64,000 nucleotides of DNA, taken from Comamonas testosteroni TK102. Lineage in GTDB: Bacteria; Pseudomonadota; Gammaproteobacteria; Burkholderiales; Burkholderiaceae_C. The stretch is from the NCBI RefSeq assembly GCF_000739375.1, contig NZ_CP006704.1, positions 4,278,001 to 4,342,000 of the forward strand, given 5' to 3'. Position 1 is the first letter of the stretch. Each line of letters begins with the position of its first letter. This document shows positions 8,623-17,185 of the stretch, in pieces. The notes beneath the pieces were generated by a model, which did no database searches, had not been told where the DNA came from, and saw only the letters and a list, made by a program, of their open reading frames with translations. The position numbers were made by a program, and so were the translations under genes.

Positions 8623-9180
8623 ATGACCACTGTCCTGGCAACCACGCCCGCCTCCGGCGGCACCCCTGTCCTCCACCGCCTTAGCATTCAGCCCCTGACT
8701 GCCGAAGCCTTTGCCCGCTTTGGTGACGTGATCGAAAGCGCGGGACATGCCCCCATACAGATCAACCATGGCATGACCGAGCGCTACCACGCACTGGCGC
8801 AGGTGGACACAGGCGGTGCCGAAGGCCATGCGCTGATCAACCTGTTCCACGCTCTGCCTTACGAACTGCCGCTGCGGCTGGAGGAGATGGAGCGCCACCC
8901 GCTGGGCAGCCAGGCCTTCGTCCCCTTGCAGGAGACCCCTTTCATCGTCGTGGTTGCGGCTGCGGGCGAGAGCGTGCAACCCTGCGACCTGCAGGCCTTC
9001 GTGACCAATGGCCGCCAGGGGGTGAACTACCACCGCGGAATCTGGCATCACTCCCTGATCGCCCTACAGGCCTCTGCACGTTTTATCGTTGTGGATCGCG
9101 GCGGTCCCGGCCACAACTGCGATGTGGTGGCCATTGGCGATGGCTGCGGCGTATTGCTGGAGTTGCCGGACGCCGGCTAA
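8623..9180 (+). CDS. allA: Ureidoglycolate lyase
   Basis: The product has 185 residues, slightly longer than the usual ~160-170 because of a short N-terminal extension. It is an AllA-family enzyme that splits ureidoglycolate to glyoxylate and urea, the last step of one allantoin route. Family landmarks include AFARFGDVIE, a central EEMERHPLGSQAFVPL segment, and GVNYHRGIWHHSLIAL, which carries conserved histidines of the cupin-like fold. It is divergent from an MFS transporter and probably under the same FadR-type regulator. No other allantoin genes are in view. An alternative substrate (a related alpha-hydroxy ureide) cannot be excluded. Confidence 0.9.
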   Translation: MTTVLATTPASGGTPVLHRLSIQPLTAEAFARFGDVIESAGHAPIQINHGMTERYHALAQVDTGGAEGHALINLFHALPYELPLRLEEMERHPLGSQAFVPLQETPFIVVVAAAGESVQPCDLQAFVTNGRQGVNYHRGIWHHSLIALQASARFIVVDRGGPGHNCDVVAIGDGCGVLLELPDAG

Positions 9181-9932
9181 AGCCTCGGCAAGCGGCCCTA
9201 TCGTCCTTCCTTGCAGGCGTGATTACCTCCATATGTTCACGCTTTGGGCTCTAGAGCCCAATCACTGGACTTGACCGCGCCTGCTGGGAGCATCGTCGAA
9301 CGAGCACAGGTACGCTGCGGTGCTTGCGCTGCGCACACGTCAAGTAAGTGTCCAAGCCTGTTGTTTCCCAGCCAGAAGTGCCCCATTGATCCCGGGCGGT
9401 CGATTCCAGTGAAATACGCCGACAGGTTCAAGTTTGTGCTTCAACTTGCCGCTCAGCACCACTGAGTTTGGAGACGCAGTCACGACGCACCTGTGTGGGT
9501 GCATTTGGATCAGGGCAGGCAATGGGGTGGTGTCGACTCCTGGTGGGTCTGCCAGACCCGCATTAGCTGTCATTGGCATCTTTGAGTTGAGTGACTTCAG
9601 ACCAATTGAAGCAGGCCGCCAGGTGAAGGGGTGACCGATGGCTGCTAACCGAACGCAGCCGCTCACTGCCACCGGACTGGTCAGTCATAACAGGCACAGA
9701 TAGTCAGGTCAGCGGGAACATGCCGTCGGAGGCAGTGCTGCATGGAGGTGTATTCGCACCTGCCCCCAGCCCTTGGTCGGCAGCAGCCAGATTTAGCTCC
9801 CACTGACTATATTGAACAAATACACTGCCTCTCAATCTGCTTCGGGCGCCAACGGCCTCCAAGACCTTGCTTCAAGCAGATTCCGGATATCGACTTCAAA
9901 CGCCACTCAATAGAACTACCAAGGAGACCCCC
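9181..9932. other. Gene-poor stretch, possibly decayed mobile DNA
   Basis: About 750 bp with no supportable gene. Overlapping short frames on both strands (9237-9672) read as translated repeats rather than a protein family. The composition and the phrase pattern around 9350-9430 recall ends of insertion sequences, but I cannot identify an element. The last ~60 bp hold the leader of the next gene. Confidence 0.4.
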
Positions 9933-10907
9933 GTGAACCGTCGACAGATACTTGCTTCCATTGCCGCCGTAGGTACGCTCACCACTATGGCAACCGTCCA
10001 TGCGGAATCTGCTTTCCCGCAAAAGCCAATTACTTTTGTCGTTCCGTATCTGGCTGGTGGAACCACCGATCTTGTGGCGCGAGTCGTGGGTGAACACATG
10101 GCACGCACGCTGGACCAGGCGGTGGTGATCGAGAACAAGCCCGGGGCCGGAGGCAATATCGGCATGGATGTCGTGGCCAAGTCCAAGCCCGACGGTTACA
10201 CGATCGGTTTCGGAGCCATCTCCACCAATGCACTCAACCCGCACATCTACAAATCGATGGCGTTTGATCCCCGCAAGGACTTCACTGCAGTCTCCATGCT
10301 GGGCTACTCCACCATCGTGCTGGAAGTAGGCAGGAGCTTCCCGGCAAACAATGTGCAGGAGTTCATCGCCTACATCAAAGCGAACCCAGGCTTTCAGTAC
10401 GGTACTGCCGGCGCCGGAACCAGCATGCACCTGGCTGGCGTGATGTTCACGCAAATGACAGGCCTGGATACCGTCCATGTGCCCTATAAAGGCAGCGTAC
10501 CGGGTATTACCGACATGCTTGGTGGCCACCTGCCCGCCATGTTCGACAACCTGCCCGCTTCCCTGCCACACATCCAGGCAGGCAAGCTCAAAGCACTGGC
10601 CGTGGCTGGTAGCGAGCGCAGTCCATCGTTGCCCAATGTTCCGACAATCGCGGAGAGCGGCCTCAAGGGCTACGCAGTCGATCCATGGTTCGGCGTATAT
10701 GGCCCAGCCAAGCTAGATCCAGCGATCACAGCCAAACTCAATACTGCCATCAACCAGGCCCTGAGCGATCCAGCCGTCAAGGACAAGCTGGTGCAGGCCG
10801 GATTCACCCCCAAGGGCTCTACAGTCCAAGGCTTCGAAGCGCTGACACAGTCCGAATACAAACGACTGGGTGACGTGGCACGTAAGGCCCAGATGCAGGT
10901 CAACTGA
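9933..10907 (+). CDS. Bug-family (TctC-like) periplasmic solute-binding protein
   Basis: The GTG at 9933 is chosen because AAGGAG sits 6 bp before it; it gives 324 residues. A Sec signal peptide (residues 1-24, cut after TVHAES) precedes a typical Bug receptor. Recognisable family elements are KPITFVVPYLAGGTTDLVAR, VIENKPGAGGNIGMD, VPYKGSVPGITDMLGG and GVYGPAKLDPAI. Bug proteins bind carboxylates or amides, often without a linked membrane permease in these bacteria, as here. It is a single gene with a small hairpin after its stop. The ligand is unknown. Confidence 0.9.
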   Translation: MNRRQILASIAAVGTLTTMATVHAESAFPQKPITFVVPYLAGGTTDLVARVVGEHMARTLDQAVVIENKPGAGGNIGMDVVAKSKPDGYTIGFGAISTNALNPHIYKSMAFDPRKDFTAVSMLGYSTIVLEVGRSFPANNVQEFIAYIKANPGFQYGTAGAGTSMHLAGVMFTQMTGLDTVHVPYKGSVPGITDMLGGHLPAMFDNLPASLPHIQAGKLKALAVAGSERSPSLPNVPTIAESGLKGYAVDPWFGVYGPAKLDPAITAKLNTAINQALSDPAVKDKLVQAGFTPKGSTVQGFEALTQSEYKRLGDVARKAQMQVN

Positions 10908-10926
10908 CGACCGCCTCTGGCGGTCG
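10908..10926 (+). terminator. Short hairpin after the Bug gene (weak terminator candidate)
   Basis: A perfect 8-bp stem, CGACCGCC with GGCGGTCG, closes a 3-nt loop just after the stop. It lacks a T-run, so termination is uncertain. Confidence 0.35.
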
Positions 10927-11044
10927 AAGGGAAAGCCCAAGGGCTGGTAAAGGTGGTAGCGGTCATCGGTCCAATAGAACGGGATGTCGGCCGCCAGCCT
11001 AATGCCGTCGCAGATCGACCCGTCGCCACCTTTGACGCCAACTT

Positions 11045-11458
11045 CTAGCTTGTGCGTTTGCGCACGCGCTCCATCGCATCGGATGACGACGCAAACCCAA
11101 GCTTTTCAAAAAACTCCGGAGCCTGAGAGCGCGAGGCTCTGAGCATCCAAGTGATGCCCGCCTCGTTACTCACGACCTCCTTCACCAAGCTCTTGCCAAT
11201 TCCCTGGCCTCGCCATTCCGGAGTGACCACAACCATTGACAGGTAGCCATTGGATAGCCCGTCGGTGATGGTGCGAGCAAATCCGATCACCTTGTCCTGT
11301 GAAACAGCGACAACCACTCGTTGAGATGCAGCGATGAGGCGTTCAAGAAATAGATGATCCGGAATGCGGTGAGACCAACCATTGGAGGTCAGGAGCTGAA
11401 ATGCACTGTCAAGATCAGTAGTTGAATATCTACGGATATGCGGTGTGCGGACTTCCAT
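11045..11458 (-). CDS. GNAT family N-acetyltransferase
   Basis: The product has 137 residues from the ATG at 11458; an in-frame TTG at 11476 would add six. The acetyl-CoA-binding motif A is clear: VVVTPEWRGQGIGKSLV, with the R/Q-x-x-G-x-G/A signature. A late ASRSQAPEFFEKLGF segment completes the fold. GNAT enzymes transfer an acetyl group to amines of small molecules or proteins; the acceptor cannot be predicted. It follows a Nudix hydrolase on the same strand after a 26-bp gap, so the two may be co-transcribed. Confidence 0.85.
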   Translation of the reverse strand: MEVRTPHIRRYSTTDLDSAFQLLTSNGWSHRIPDHLFLERLIAASQRVVVAVSQDKVIGFARTITDGLSNGYLSMVVVTPEWRGQGIGKSLVKEVVSNEAGITWMLRASRSQAPEFFEKLGFASSSDAMERVRKRTS

Positions 11459-11484
11459 GTTGGAGCACTCGTTCAAGGGGAAAT

Positions 11485-12036
11485 TTATGACGGTGAGAGG
11501 TCAGAACACGGTCTCTTTCCAGGACTCAAAGAGAGTGCAGCACCTGGCCCCCTGGTGGCAGCTCTTGATTGGCAATCATACTTTTCTTGAAGAGCGCTCT
11601 TGAGCCCCACAGGGAAAAGCGCGGGCCCCTCAGGCAGGTCGAGCTCAGCCAGATCAAACCATCTTGCAACGCATTGCATTCCACTGTCTTCTTGAAATTC
11701 AATCCTGCTCCGGTTCTCAAAAATCTCGATATCGAACAGCACTTCACCAATGAAAAGTACTTCGTGTCCGAGCACCCCTTCATGGGTATACAGGTTCTCC
11801 ATGACGAGTGGGGAACCCATTATCTGAACGTCAACGTTCAGTTCTTCTTTGAATTCACGTATCAGCGCTGAGTGCCATGTCTCGCCGAACTCGATGCTGC
11901 CACCAAGAGGTCGAACACCTTTCAGACGCCCCTGATCATCCAATACCTCCACAGCCAATAACTTGCCTTCTCGCCAATGAAGTCCAATCGCCTTGACTTT
12001 GATGGATGCTGCAGGCCTCCACTTGGTTATGACCAT
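11485..12036 (-). CDS. NUDIX hydrolase
   Basis: The product has 183 residues. A full Nudix box runs from GGSIEFGET to REFKEELNV (residues ~45-66), matching GX5EX7REUXEEXGU and giving the metal-binding glutamates. The enzyme should cleave a nucleoside diphosphate linked to another group; the substrate is not predictable. The C-terminal ~25 residues (after QSRAATRGPG) are serine/proline rich and unlike the family. This may be a late read-through into non-conserved sequence. It lies immediately upstream of the GNAT gene. Confidence 0.87.
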   Translation of the reverse strand: MVITKWRPAASIKVKAIGLHWREGKLLAVEVLDDQGRLKGVRPLGGSIEFGETWHSALIREFKEELNVDVQIMGSPLVMENLYTHEGVLGHEVLFIGEVLFDIEIFENRSRIEFQEDSGMQCVARWFDLAELDLPEGPALFPVGLKSALQEKYDCQSRAATRGPGAALSLSPGKRPCSDLSPS

Positions 12037-12242
12037 AATTTGTCTCCGAGCAGGGGTTACCTGCCTTTATTGTGAATGCCTAAACAGGCTGGCCCTTGAT
12101 CCTAATCTGCACCACCTGCGCTTGCTGCAATTGCGCGAGGGCGCGAAGGCGCGACCGAACACGCACGACTTCGCCCAACGACTCAAGCGCATGTAGATCA
12201 TGTGTCGTTGCCAATTCGCGTTAGCAGGCCCCGGCACGGGCA

Positions 12243-13163
12243 TCACCAAGTGGCATCTGCTCTTCCTGGCGGGCGTTGCGGCGCAAACACGTCAACCAGA
12301 TGATCAACCAGCGCCTTGGTTTTGGCCGGCAGATGGGCTCCGCCATGGAACTGGACATACACATCAGCCGGAGGCAGTCGCCATTCAGGCAAGACCACCT
12401 TGAGGAGCCCTTCCCGAATGAGGGCCCCGACCTCCCACTCCGATCGCATCAGAATGCCGTGCCCGGCCATGGCCCATGCGGATGCCGACTCCCCGTCGTT
12501 CGCACTCAGAGGGCCTCGGACCTTGACAGTCTCTGTCTGTGAACCGTTGCGCAAATGCCAGGTGCCAAATGCCTCATCGCCCTCACGGATGAAAAGGCAG
12601 GCGTGCCGGGCCAATTCCTGCGGAGTGGACGGCTCCCCAGCCTCTTTCAAATACAGCGCAGAAGCGCAGAGCACCCGCCGGTTGCGTGCCAATACCCTGG
12701 CCGTCCAGCGTGAGTCCGGCATATCACCCAGCCGGATGACCACGTCGAAGTTGTCTTCGATGAGGTTGGCAGGACGGTCACTCAAGTGGAGCTGCACTTC
12801 GACCTCCGGGAAACGGCGTGCAAACACTCCCAGGGCGGGTGCGATGTGCTTGCGACCGAAGCCGAAGCTGGCGTTGACACGTATCAGGCCTTGCGGAACG
12901 GCTGCCACACCGCCGATGGCTCGTTCAAGGGCGCCCAGCTCGGTCAGAAGACGCCCCCCTTCCACCAGGTATCGCTCCCCCTCGGGCGTGAGGCTCATAC
13001 GGCGAGTAGTACGGTGCATGAGGCGTGCGCCCAGCCTGGCTTCAAGTCCCGCAAGCCGTTTGCTGACCGCAGGGCCTGTGACACCCAGTTGCTGAGCGGC
13101 GCCCCGCATGCTGCCTTCCTTGCTGAGCATGGCAAAAAAGGCAAGGTCTGAAAATCCGTCCAT
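12243..13163 (-). CDS. LysR-type regulator, divergent from the LeuCD-like operon
   Basis: The product has 306 residues. The N-terminal winged helix (residues 4-62) includes GSMRGAAQQLGVTGPAVSKR, and the effector domain follows (VIRLGDMPDSRWTARVLARN). It is closest in style to the CrgA/GcvA-like branch with an LVEGGRLLTEL linker. It is transcribed away from the leuC-like gene, with 97 bp between the two starts. This is the usual arrangement for a LysR protein controlling its neighbour, so I infer it regulates the dehydratase/hydrolase operon. Confidence 0.9.
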   Translation of the reverse strand: MDGFSDLAFFAMLSKEGSMRGAAQQLGVTGPAVSKRLAGLEARLGARLMHRTTRRMSLTPEGERYLVEGGRLLTELGALERAIGGVAAVPQGLIRVNASFGFGRKHIAPALGVFARRFPEVEVQLHLSDRPANLIEDNFDVVIRLGDMPDSRWTARVLARNRRVLCASALYLKEAGEPSTPQELARHACLFIREGDEAFGTWHLRNGSQTETVKVRGPLSANDGESASAWAMAGHGILMRSEWEVGALIREGLLKVVLPEWRLPPADVYVQFHGGAHLPAKTKALVDHLVDVFAPQRPPGRADATW

Positions 13164-13260
13164 TGATAACTCCAGCGACCGAAAGCGATTCCTTCACAGA
13201 TATTGTATGTTTTTGACTCACCTGTGAAACTGCCAGCACTCCACGACATAGAGCGCGCAC

Positions 13261-14676
13261 ATGAATCGCACCCTTTATCGCAAGTTGGTCGACGCACATA
13301 CCGTCGCCCAGCTCGACGAGCAGAACGTCTTGCTGTTCTGCGACCTGCATCTGATGAATGAGTACACCAGCCCTCAAGCCTTCGCAGGCCTGGATGAGCA
13401 CGGGCGCCGGGTGCTCATGCCCGGCCAGAACGTGGCCGTTGTAAGCCATGTCATTCCAACGGAGCCGGGCGCGATCCGGGTCATCCGAGAGGCTGCACCA
13501 GCGCTACAGGCCAGCAACCTGCGCAAGAATTGCGAGCAGCATGACATCCCGCTCTTCGACACCCAGGACGCCCTGCAGGGAATCGAGCATGTTGTGGCGC
13601 CTGAGCACGGCATGATCCGCCCGGGCATGGTCGTGATTTGCGGGGACTCGCACACCACCACCTATGGCGCGCTGGGCGCCTTGGGCTTCGGCATCGGCAC
13701 CTCGGAAGTCGAGCATGTGCTGGCGACGCAGACGCTTGTCTACCGGCTGGCCAAGGACATGCGCATCCAAGTCGACGGCGTGCTGCCAGTGGGCACGACC
13801 GCCAAAGACCTTATCCTCATGGTCATAGGGCATATCGGGGCCCAGGGCGCCCGAGGCCACGTCATCGAGTTCTGCGGCACGGCGTTCGAAGCGATGTCGA
13901 TCGAGTCACGCTTCACCGTCTGCAACATGGCGGTCGAAGCCGGAGCTCGCGGCGCTCTGATTGCGCCAGACCGCAAGGCGGTCGAGTATGTGCTTGAGCG
14001 TGCGACGGACTTGCACGGTGTGGCGCGCGACGCAGCGCTTCAACATTGGGAAACCCTGCACAGCGATGAAGCTGCGGAGTTCCATATCGAACATCGCTTC
14101 GATGCAAGCGATGCAGCACCCCACGTGACCTGGGGCACCAGCCCTGACCAAGTGATACCGATTGGCGGCGCGATTCCCGACCCGGCTACGCAGACCTCGG
14201 CGCCGATGCGCCGCAGTACGGAGCAAGCGCTGCGCTATACCGGTCTGGCAGCAGGCGCTCCCCTTGAAGGCACAGCCATCCAGCATGTCTTCATCGGTTC
14301 ATGCACCAACGCTCGCATCGAAGACCTGCGCGCCGTCGCGGAAGTGGTGCGCGGCCGCCGCGTTGCCAAGGGAGTGCGTGCCATGGTGGTACCAGGCTCC
14401 GGCGCGGTCAAGCGGCAGGCCGAAGCCGAAGGCATTGCCAGCCTGCTCATGGATGCAGGCTTCGAATGGCGGGAGCCGGGATGCTCGATGTGCCTGGCCA
14501 TGAACGGAGACATCCTGGCGGACGGCGTCCGCTGTGCGTCAACGACCAATCGCAACTTCGAGGGAAGACAGGGGCGCGGCGCCATCACCCACCTCATGAG
14601 CCCTGCCATGGCGGCAGCCGCAGCCGTCACTGGCACGATTACCGACGTTCGGCGTCTGGAGACCCATCATGCGTGA
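13261..14676 (+). CDS. leuC: LeuC-like large subunit of an aconitase-family (de)hydratase, probably catabolic
   Basis: The product has 471 residues, full length for LeuC. It carries the three cysteine ligands of the 4Fe-4S cluster: C348 in FIGSCTNAR, and C408 and C411 in GCSMCLAMN. The conserved VICGDSHTTTYGALGALGFG segment is also present. It would isomerise or hydrate a 2-hydroxy-dicarboxylate together with the small subunit that overlaps it by 8 bp. The leucine pathway normally places leuCD beside leuB. Here the operon ends instead in a haloacetate-dehalogenase-type hydrolase and has its own LysR. I therefore infer a second, catabolic set acting on a malate- or maleate-like acid. The gene symbol marks the family, not proven function. 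Confidence 0.85.
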   Translation: MNRTLYRKLVDAHTVAQLDEQNVLLFCDLHLMNEYTSPQAFAGLDEHGRRVLMPGQNVAVVSHVIPTEPGAIRVIREAAPALQASNLRKNCEQHDIPLFDTQDALQGIEHVVAPEHGMIRPGMVVICGDSHTTTYGALGALGFGIGTSEVEHVLATQTLVYRLAKDMRIQVDGVLPVGTTAKDLILMVIGHIGAQGARGHVIEFCGTAFEAMSIESRFTVCNMAVEAGARGALIAPDRKAVEYVLERATDLHGVARDAALQHWETLHSDEAAEFHIEHRFDASDAAPHVTWGTSPDQVIPIGGAIPDPATQTSAPMRRSTEQALRYTGLAAGAPLEGTAIQHVFIGSCTNARIEDLRAVAEVVRGRRVAKGVRAMVVPGSGAVKRQAEAEGIASLLMDAGFEWREPGCSMCLAMNGDILADGVRCASTTNRNFEGRQGRGAITHLMSPAMAAAAAVTGTITDVRRLETHHA

Positions 14677-15352
14677 GCAACACATTCTGTCCGGAAAGAT
14701 GGCGCCCTTGGCCATCGAGAATCTGGACACCGACCAGATCATGCCCAAGCAGTTCCTGCACGGCATCGACAAGGCCGGGCTCGACAAAGGCCTGCTGTAC
14801 GACCTGCGGTTTGATGCCGAAGGTCGCAAGCGCTCAGACTTTGTGCTCAACAGACCTGAACGCGCAGACGTCGAAGTATTGGTGGCAGGTGCGAACTTTG
14901 GCTGCGGCTCAAGCCGTGAGCACGCGGTCTGGGGATTGCAGCAATACGGCATACAAGCAGTCGTCGCCCCCAGTTTCGGGGAAATCTTCTACTCCAACGC
15001 GATGAACAACCAGCTGCTGCTGGTGATGCTTCCAGAAGAGGAAATCACCAGACTCATGGCCGATGCCGACAGCCCGGAGACCTCGCACATCCATATTGAC
15101 CTTGAGACGCTTCGAGTCAGAAGCTGCAATGTGGATGCATTCTTTACGCTGTCCGAGCGGCACCACCGCATGCAGCTGGAGCGCCGGGACCTCATTGGCA
15201 TGTCTCTGACCTACCAGGCCCAGATCGAACACTTTGCGCGCCTTCACTGGGAAGCCCATCCCTGGATGAAAAACGTGGCCTCGCGCACTCGCCAGCAACT
15301 GGGCCATACTCCGCGAGCGCAGGGCATTGCCCACCTTGGGGGGATCGCATGA
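14669..15352 (+). CDS. leuD: LeuD-like small subunit of the aconitase-family (de)hydratase
   Basis: The product has 227 residues. The swivelling-domain landmarks are present: NLDTDQIMPKQFL at residues ~18-30, then GANFGCGSSREHAVWGL, the substrate-binding loop, and APSFGEIFYSNAMNNQLL. Its ATG overlaps the leuC-like stop by 8 bp, and its own stop overlaps the next start by 4 bp (ATGA), so the three genes are translationally coupled. The C-terminal ~25 residues (NVASRTRQQLGHTPR onward) extend beyond the core family. The partner, substrate and pathway are as inferred for the large subunit. Confidence 0.85.
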   Translation: MREQHILSGKMAPLAIENLDTDQIMPKQFLHGIDKAGLDKGLLYDLRFDAEGRKRSDFVLNRPERADVEVLVAGANFGCGSSREHAVWGLQQYGIQAVVAPSFGEIFYSNAMNNQLLLVMLPEEEITRLMADADSPETSHIHIDLETLRVRSCNVDAFFTLSERHHRMQLERRDLIGMSLTYQAQIEHFARLHWEAHPWMKNVASRTRQQLGHTPRAQGIAHLGGIA

Positions 15353-16233
15353 TGTTCGAAGGCTTCACTGCACAAGATGTACCGGTCAACGGCACGGTAC
15401 TTCGTTGCCGCGTAGGAGGCTCCGGGCCTGCCTTGCTGCTGCTGCATGGACATCCTCAGACCCACGTCATGTGGCACCGGGTGGCGCCTGCTCTTGCCGA
15501 AAGATTCACTGTGGTTTGCGCAGACCTACGGGGTTATGGCGATTCTGCAAGGCCCGATGCCGGCCCCGAAAGCCACGCCTACAGCAAGCGCACGATGGCG
15601 GCAGATATGGTGGAGCTGATGTCCGCACTGGGCTTTGCACAGTTTCGCATCGCTGCGCATGACCGGGGCGCCCGCGTGGCCCACCGGCTGCTGCTTGACC
15701 ATCCAGGCCGGGTCCTGCGTGCGATGCTGCTGGACATTGCACCAACGCTCGACATGTATGAGCAGACAGGTGAAGCGTTCGCCAGGGCGTACTGGCACTG
15801 GTTCTTTCTTATCCAACCTGCACCGCTGCCCGAGAGGCTTATCGAAGCGGACCCTTGCGCGTACATCCGGGACGTGATGGGCCGACGCCACGCCGGGCTC
15901 GGTGCCTTTGCGCCTGAAGCACTGCAGGAGTACCTGCGCTGCATTGCCATCCCGGGTACCGCTGCATCCATCTGTGCGGACTACAGGGCCTCCGCGGGCA
16001 TCGACCTGGAGCACGACCGCGCGGATCGGGCCAAGGGGCAAAAGGTGATGCTGCCACTGAGAGTGCTGTGGGGCGCGGAAGGCGCGGTTGGCCGCTGCTT
16101 TCCGGTGCTGGACCTGTGGCGCAAGGCTGCCGTCCACGTCACGGGAAAAGCGCTCGACTGCGGGCACTACATCGCCGAAGAACAGCCTGCAGATCTATTG
16201 GAAGAGATGCTGGATTTCTTCGCCACCCGATGA
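15349..16233 (+). CDS. Alpha/beta hydrolase of the fluoroacetate/haloacetate dehalogenase family
   Basis: The product has 294 residues. Active-site features of fluoroacetate dehalogenase are all present. These are nucleophile D105 in HDRGAR with carboxylate-binding R106 and R109; the halide-pocket residues H150 and W151 (ARAYWHWFFLIQPAP); Y212 in DYRA; acid D129; and base H273 in CGHY. An oxyanion segment, HGHPQTHVMWHRV, lies at residues 33-45. The predicted reaction replaces a halogen on a 2-haloacid with hydroxyl. The gene is coupled by ATGA overlap to the leuD-like gene. Activity on fluoroacetate itself is inference; an ester or another acid remains possible. Confidence 0.85.
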   Translation: MMFEGFTAQDVPVNGTVLRCRVGGSGPALLLLHGHPQTHVMWHRVAPALAERFTVVCADLRGYGDSARPDAGPESHAYSKRTMAADMVELMSALGFAQFRIAAHDRGARVAHRLLLDHPGRVLRAMLLDIAPTLDMYEQTGEAFARAYWHWFFLIQPAPLPERLIEADPCAYIRDVMGRRHAGLGAFAPEALQEYLRCIAIPGTAASICADYRASAGIDLEHDRADRAKGQKVMLPLRVLWGAEGAVGRCFPVLDLWRKAAVHVTGKALDCGHYIAEEQPADLLEEMLDFFATR

Positions 16234-16393
16234 CCCTGTGTTGAAAAGAGGCCCGCAACTGACCGGGCCATGCCGCCGCTGCGGCATTCCAGCTCTGCCG
16301 ATAGGCCTCACTTTCCTCTCATCTCAGTCCTCTAACTTGTGCGCCACATGCGATCAGCACACCAAGCCGGCTGCGGCTTGATGACAGAGCCGA

Positions 16394-17185
16394 CTAGCGG
16401 CCCTTCCTGGACAGGAACTCCCCCATCAGGTTCGCGGGATCGGCCGATTCATAGGCCGTGCCGAAGATTTCAATGCTGTGACGTATGCTGCCGTCCAGAT
16501 GCGGCGCCTCGCCGGTGCGCAGCACTCTTTTCTGAGCCCGCATGCCACTGGCGGACAGAGCGGCCAGACTTGTTGCCAACGCCTGGGCTGCGGCCTCCAG
16601 CTGCGCTCTGGGCACCACGTCGCTGACCAGGCCCCAGGCTTGCGCCTTCTGCGCATCGATCGCCTCCCCGGTCAGCATGAGCCAGCGCGCCTGACCCTCC
16701 CCGATCAGGCGACTCAGAAATGCGCCCTGAATGACCGAAGGGATGCCGATTTTCACCTCGGGCATCACAAACCGGGCGTCATCCGCAGCGATACGCAGAT
16801 CGCAGGAGGCCGCGAACTCCAGCCCGACACCGATGCACCACCCCTGCAATGCACAAATGCTGGGCACGGGAAGATCCCGGGCTGCCTCGCACATTTCGGA
16901 CAGGGCTGCGATGAACCGGCGCGCGGACTGCGGGGCCAGCGCCGCCAGCTCCCTGATATCCGCCCCTCCGACAAAGGTCTTGGTGCCGGCCCCCTTGAAT
17001 ACCACGACGCGCACCGCATCGTTGCCGGCCAGCGCCCTCAGCTGAGCCGCCAGCGAGAGCGCGGTCGAGCTGCTGATGATGTTCAAGGGCCCACCTGCGG
17101 CAAACTGGACGGTGGCTATGCCGTCTGCCGATATCTCGATGGTGGCGGCCTCGGCCGGATTGCAAAGCGATTGATCAGGATTCAT
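16394..17185 (-). CDS. Enoyl-CoA hydratase/isomerase family protein
   Basis: The product has 263 residues from the ATG at 17185, which overlaps the upstream CaiB stop by 4 bp. The crotonase fold is evident: the oxyanion loop KTFVGGADIRELAAL at ~65-80, and CIGVGLEFAASCDLRIA, where the first catalytic glutamate sits. The second glutamate lies in FVMPEVKIGIPS. Both active-site glutamates appear present, so hydratase activity is plausible. As the last gene of the LysR-controlled Bug-CaiB-hydratase operon, it probably acts on the CoA ester made by the transferase next to it. Confidence 0.88.
   Translation of the reverse strand: MNPDQSLCNPAEAATIEISADGIATVQFAAGGPLNIISSSTALSLAAQLRALAGNDAVRVVVFKGAGTKTFVGGADIRELAALAPQSARRFIAALSEMCEAARDLPVPSICALQGWCIGVGLEFAASCDLRIAADDARFVMPEVKIGIPSVIQGAFLSRLIGEGQARWLMLTGEAIDAQKAQAWGLVSDVVPRAQLEAAAQALATSLAALSASGMRAQKRVLRTGEAPHLDGSIRHSIEIFGTAYESADPANLMGEFLSRKGR

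Noticed and set aside
10670..11041. Minus-strand frames after the Bug gene reading like a protein end (YHLYQPLGFPFDRQ)
   Set aside because: The coherent phrase covers only ~40 codons, has no start and overlaps the Bug gene end. It may be a remnant but cannot be supported.
13261..15352. Housekeeping leucine-biosynthesis leuCD
   Set aside because: There is no leuB or leuA nearby, a dedicated divergent LysR is present, and the operon ends in a dehalogenase-type hydrolase. A catabolic paralogue is more likely, though not proven.
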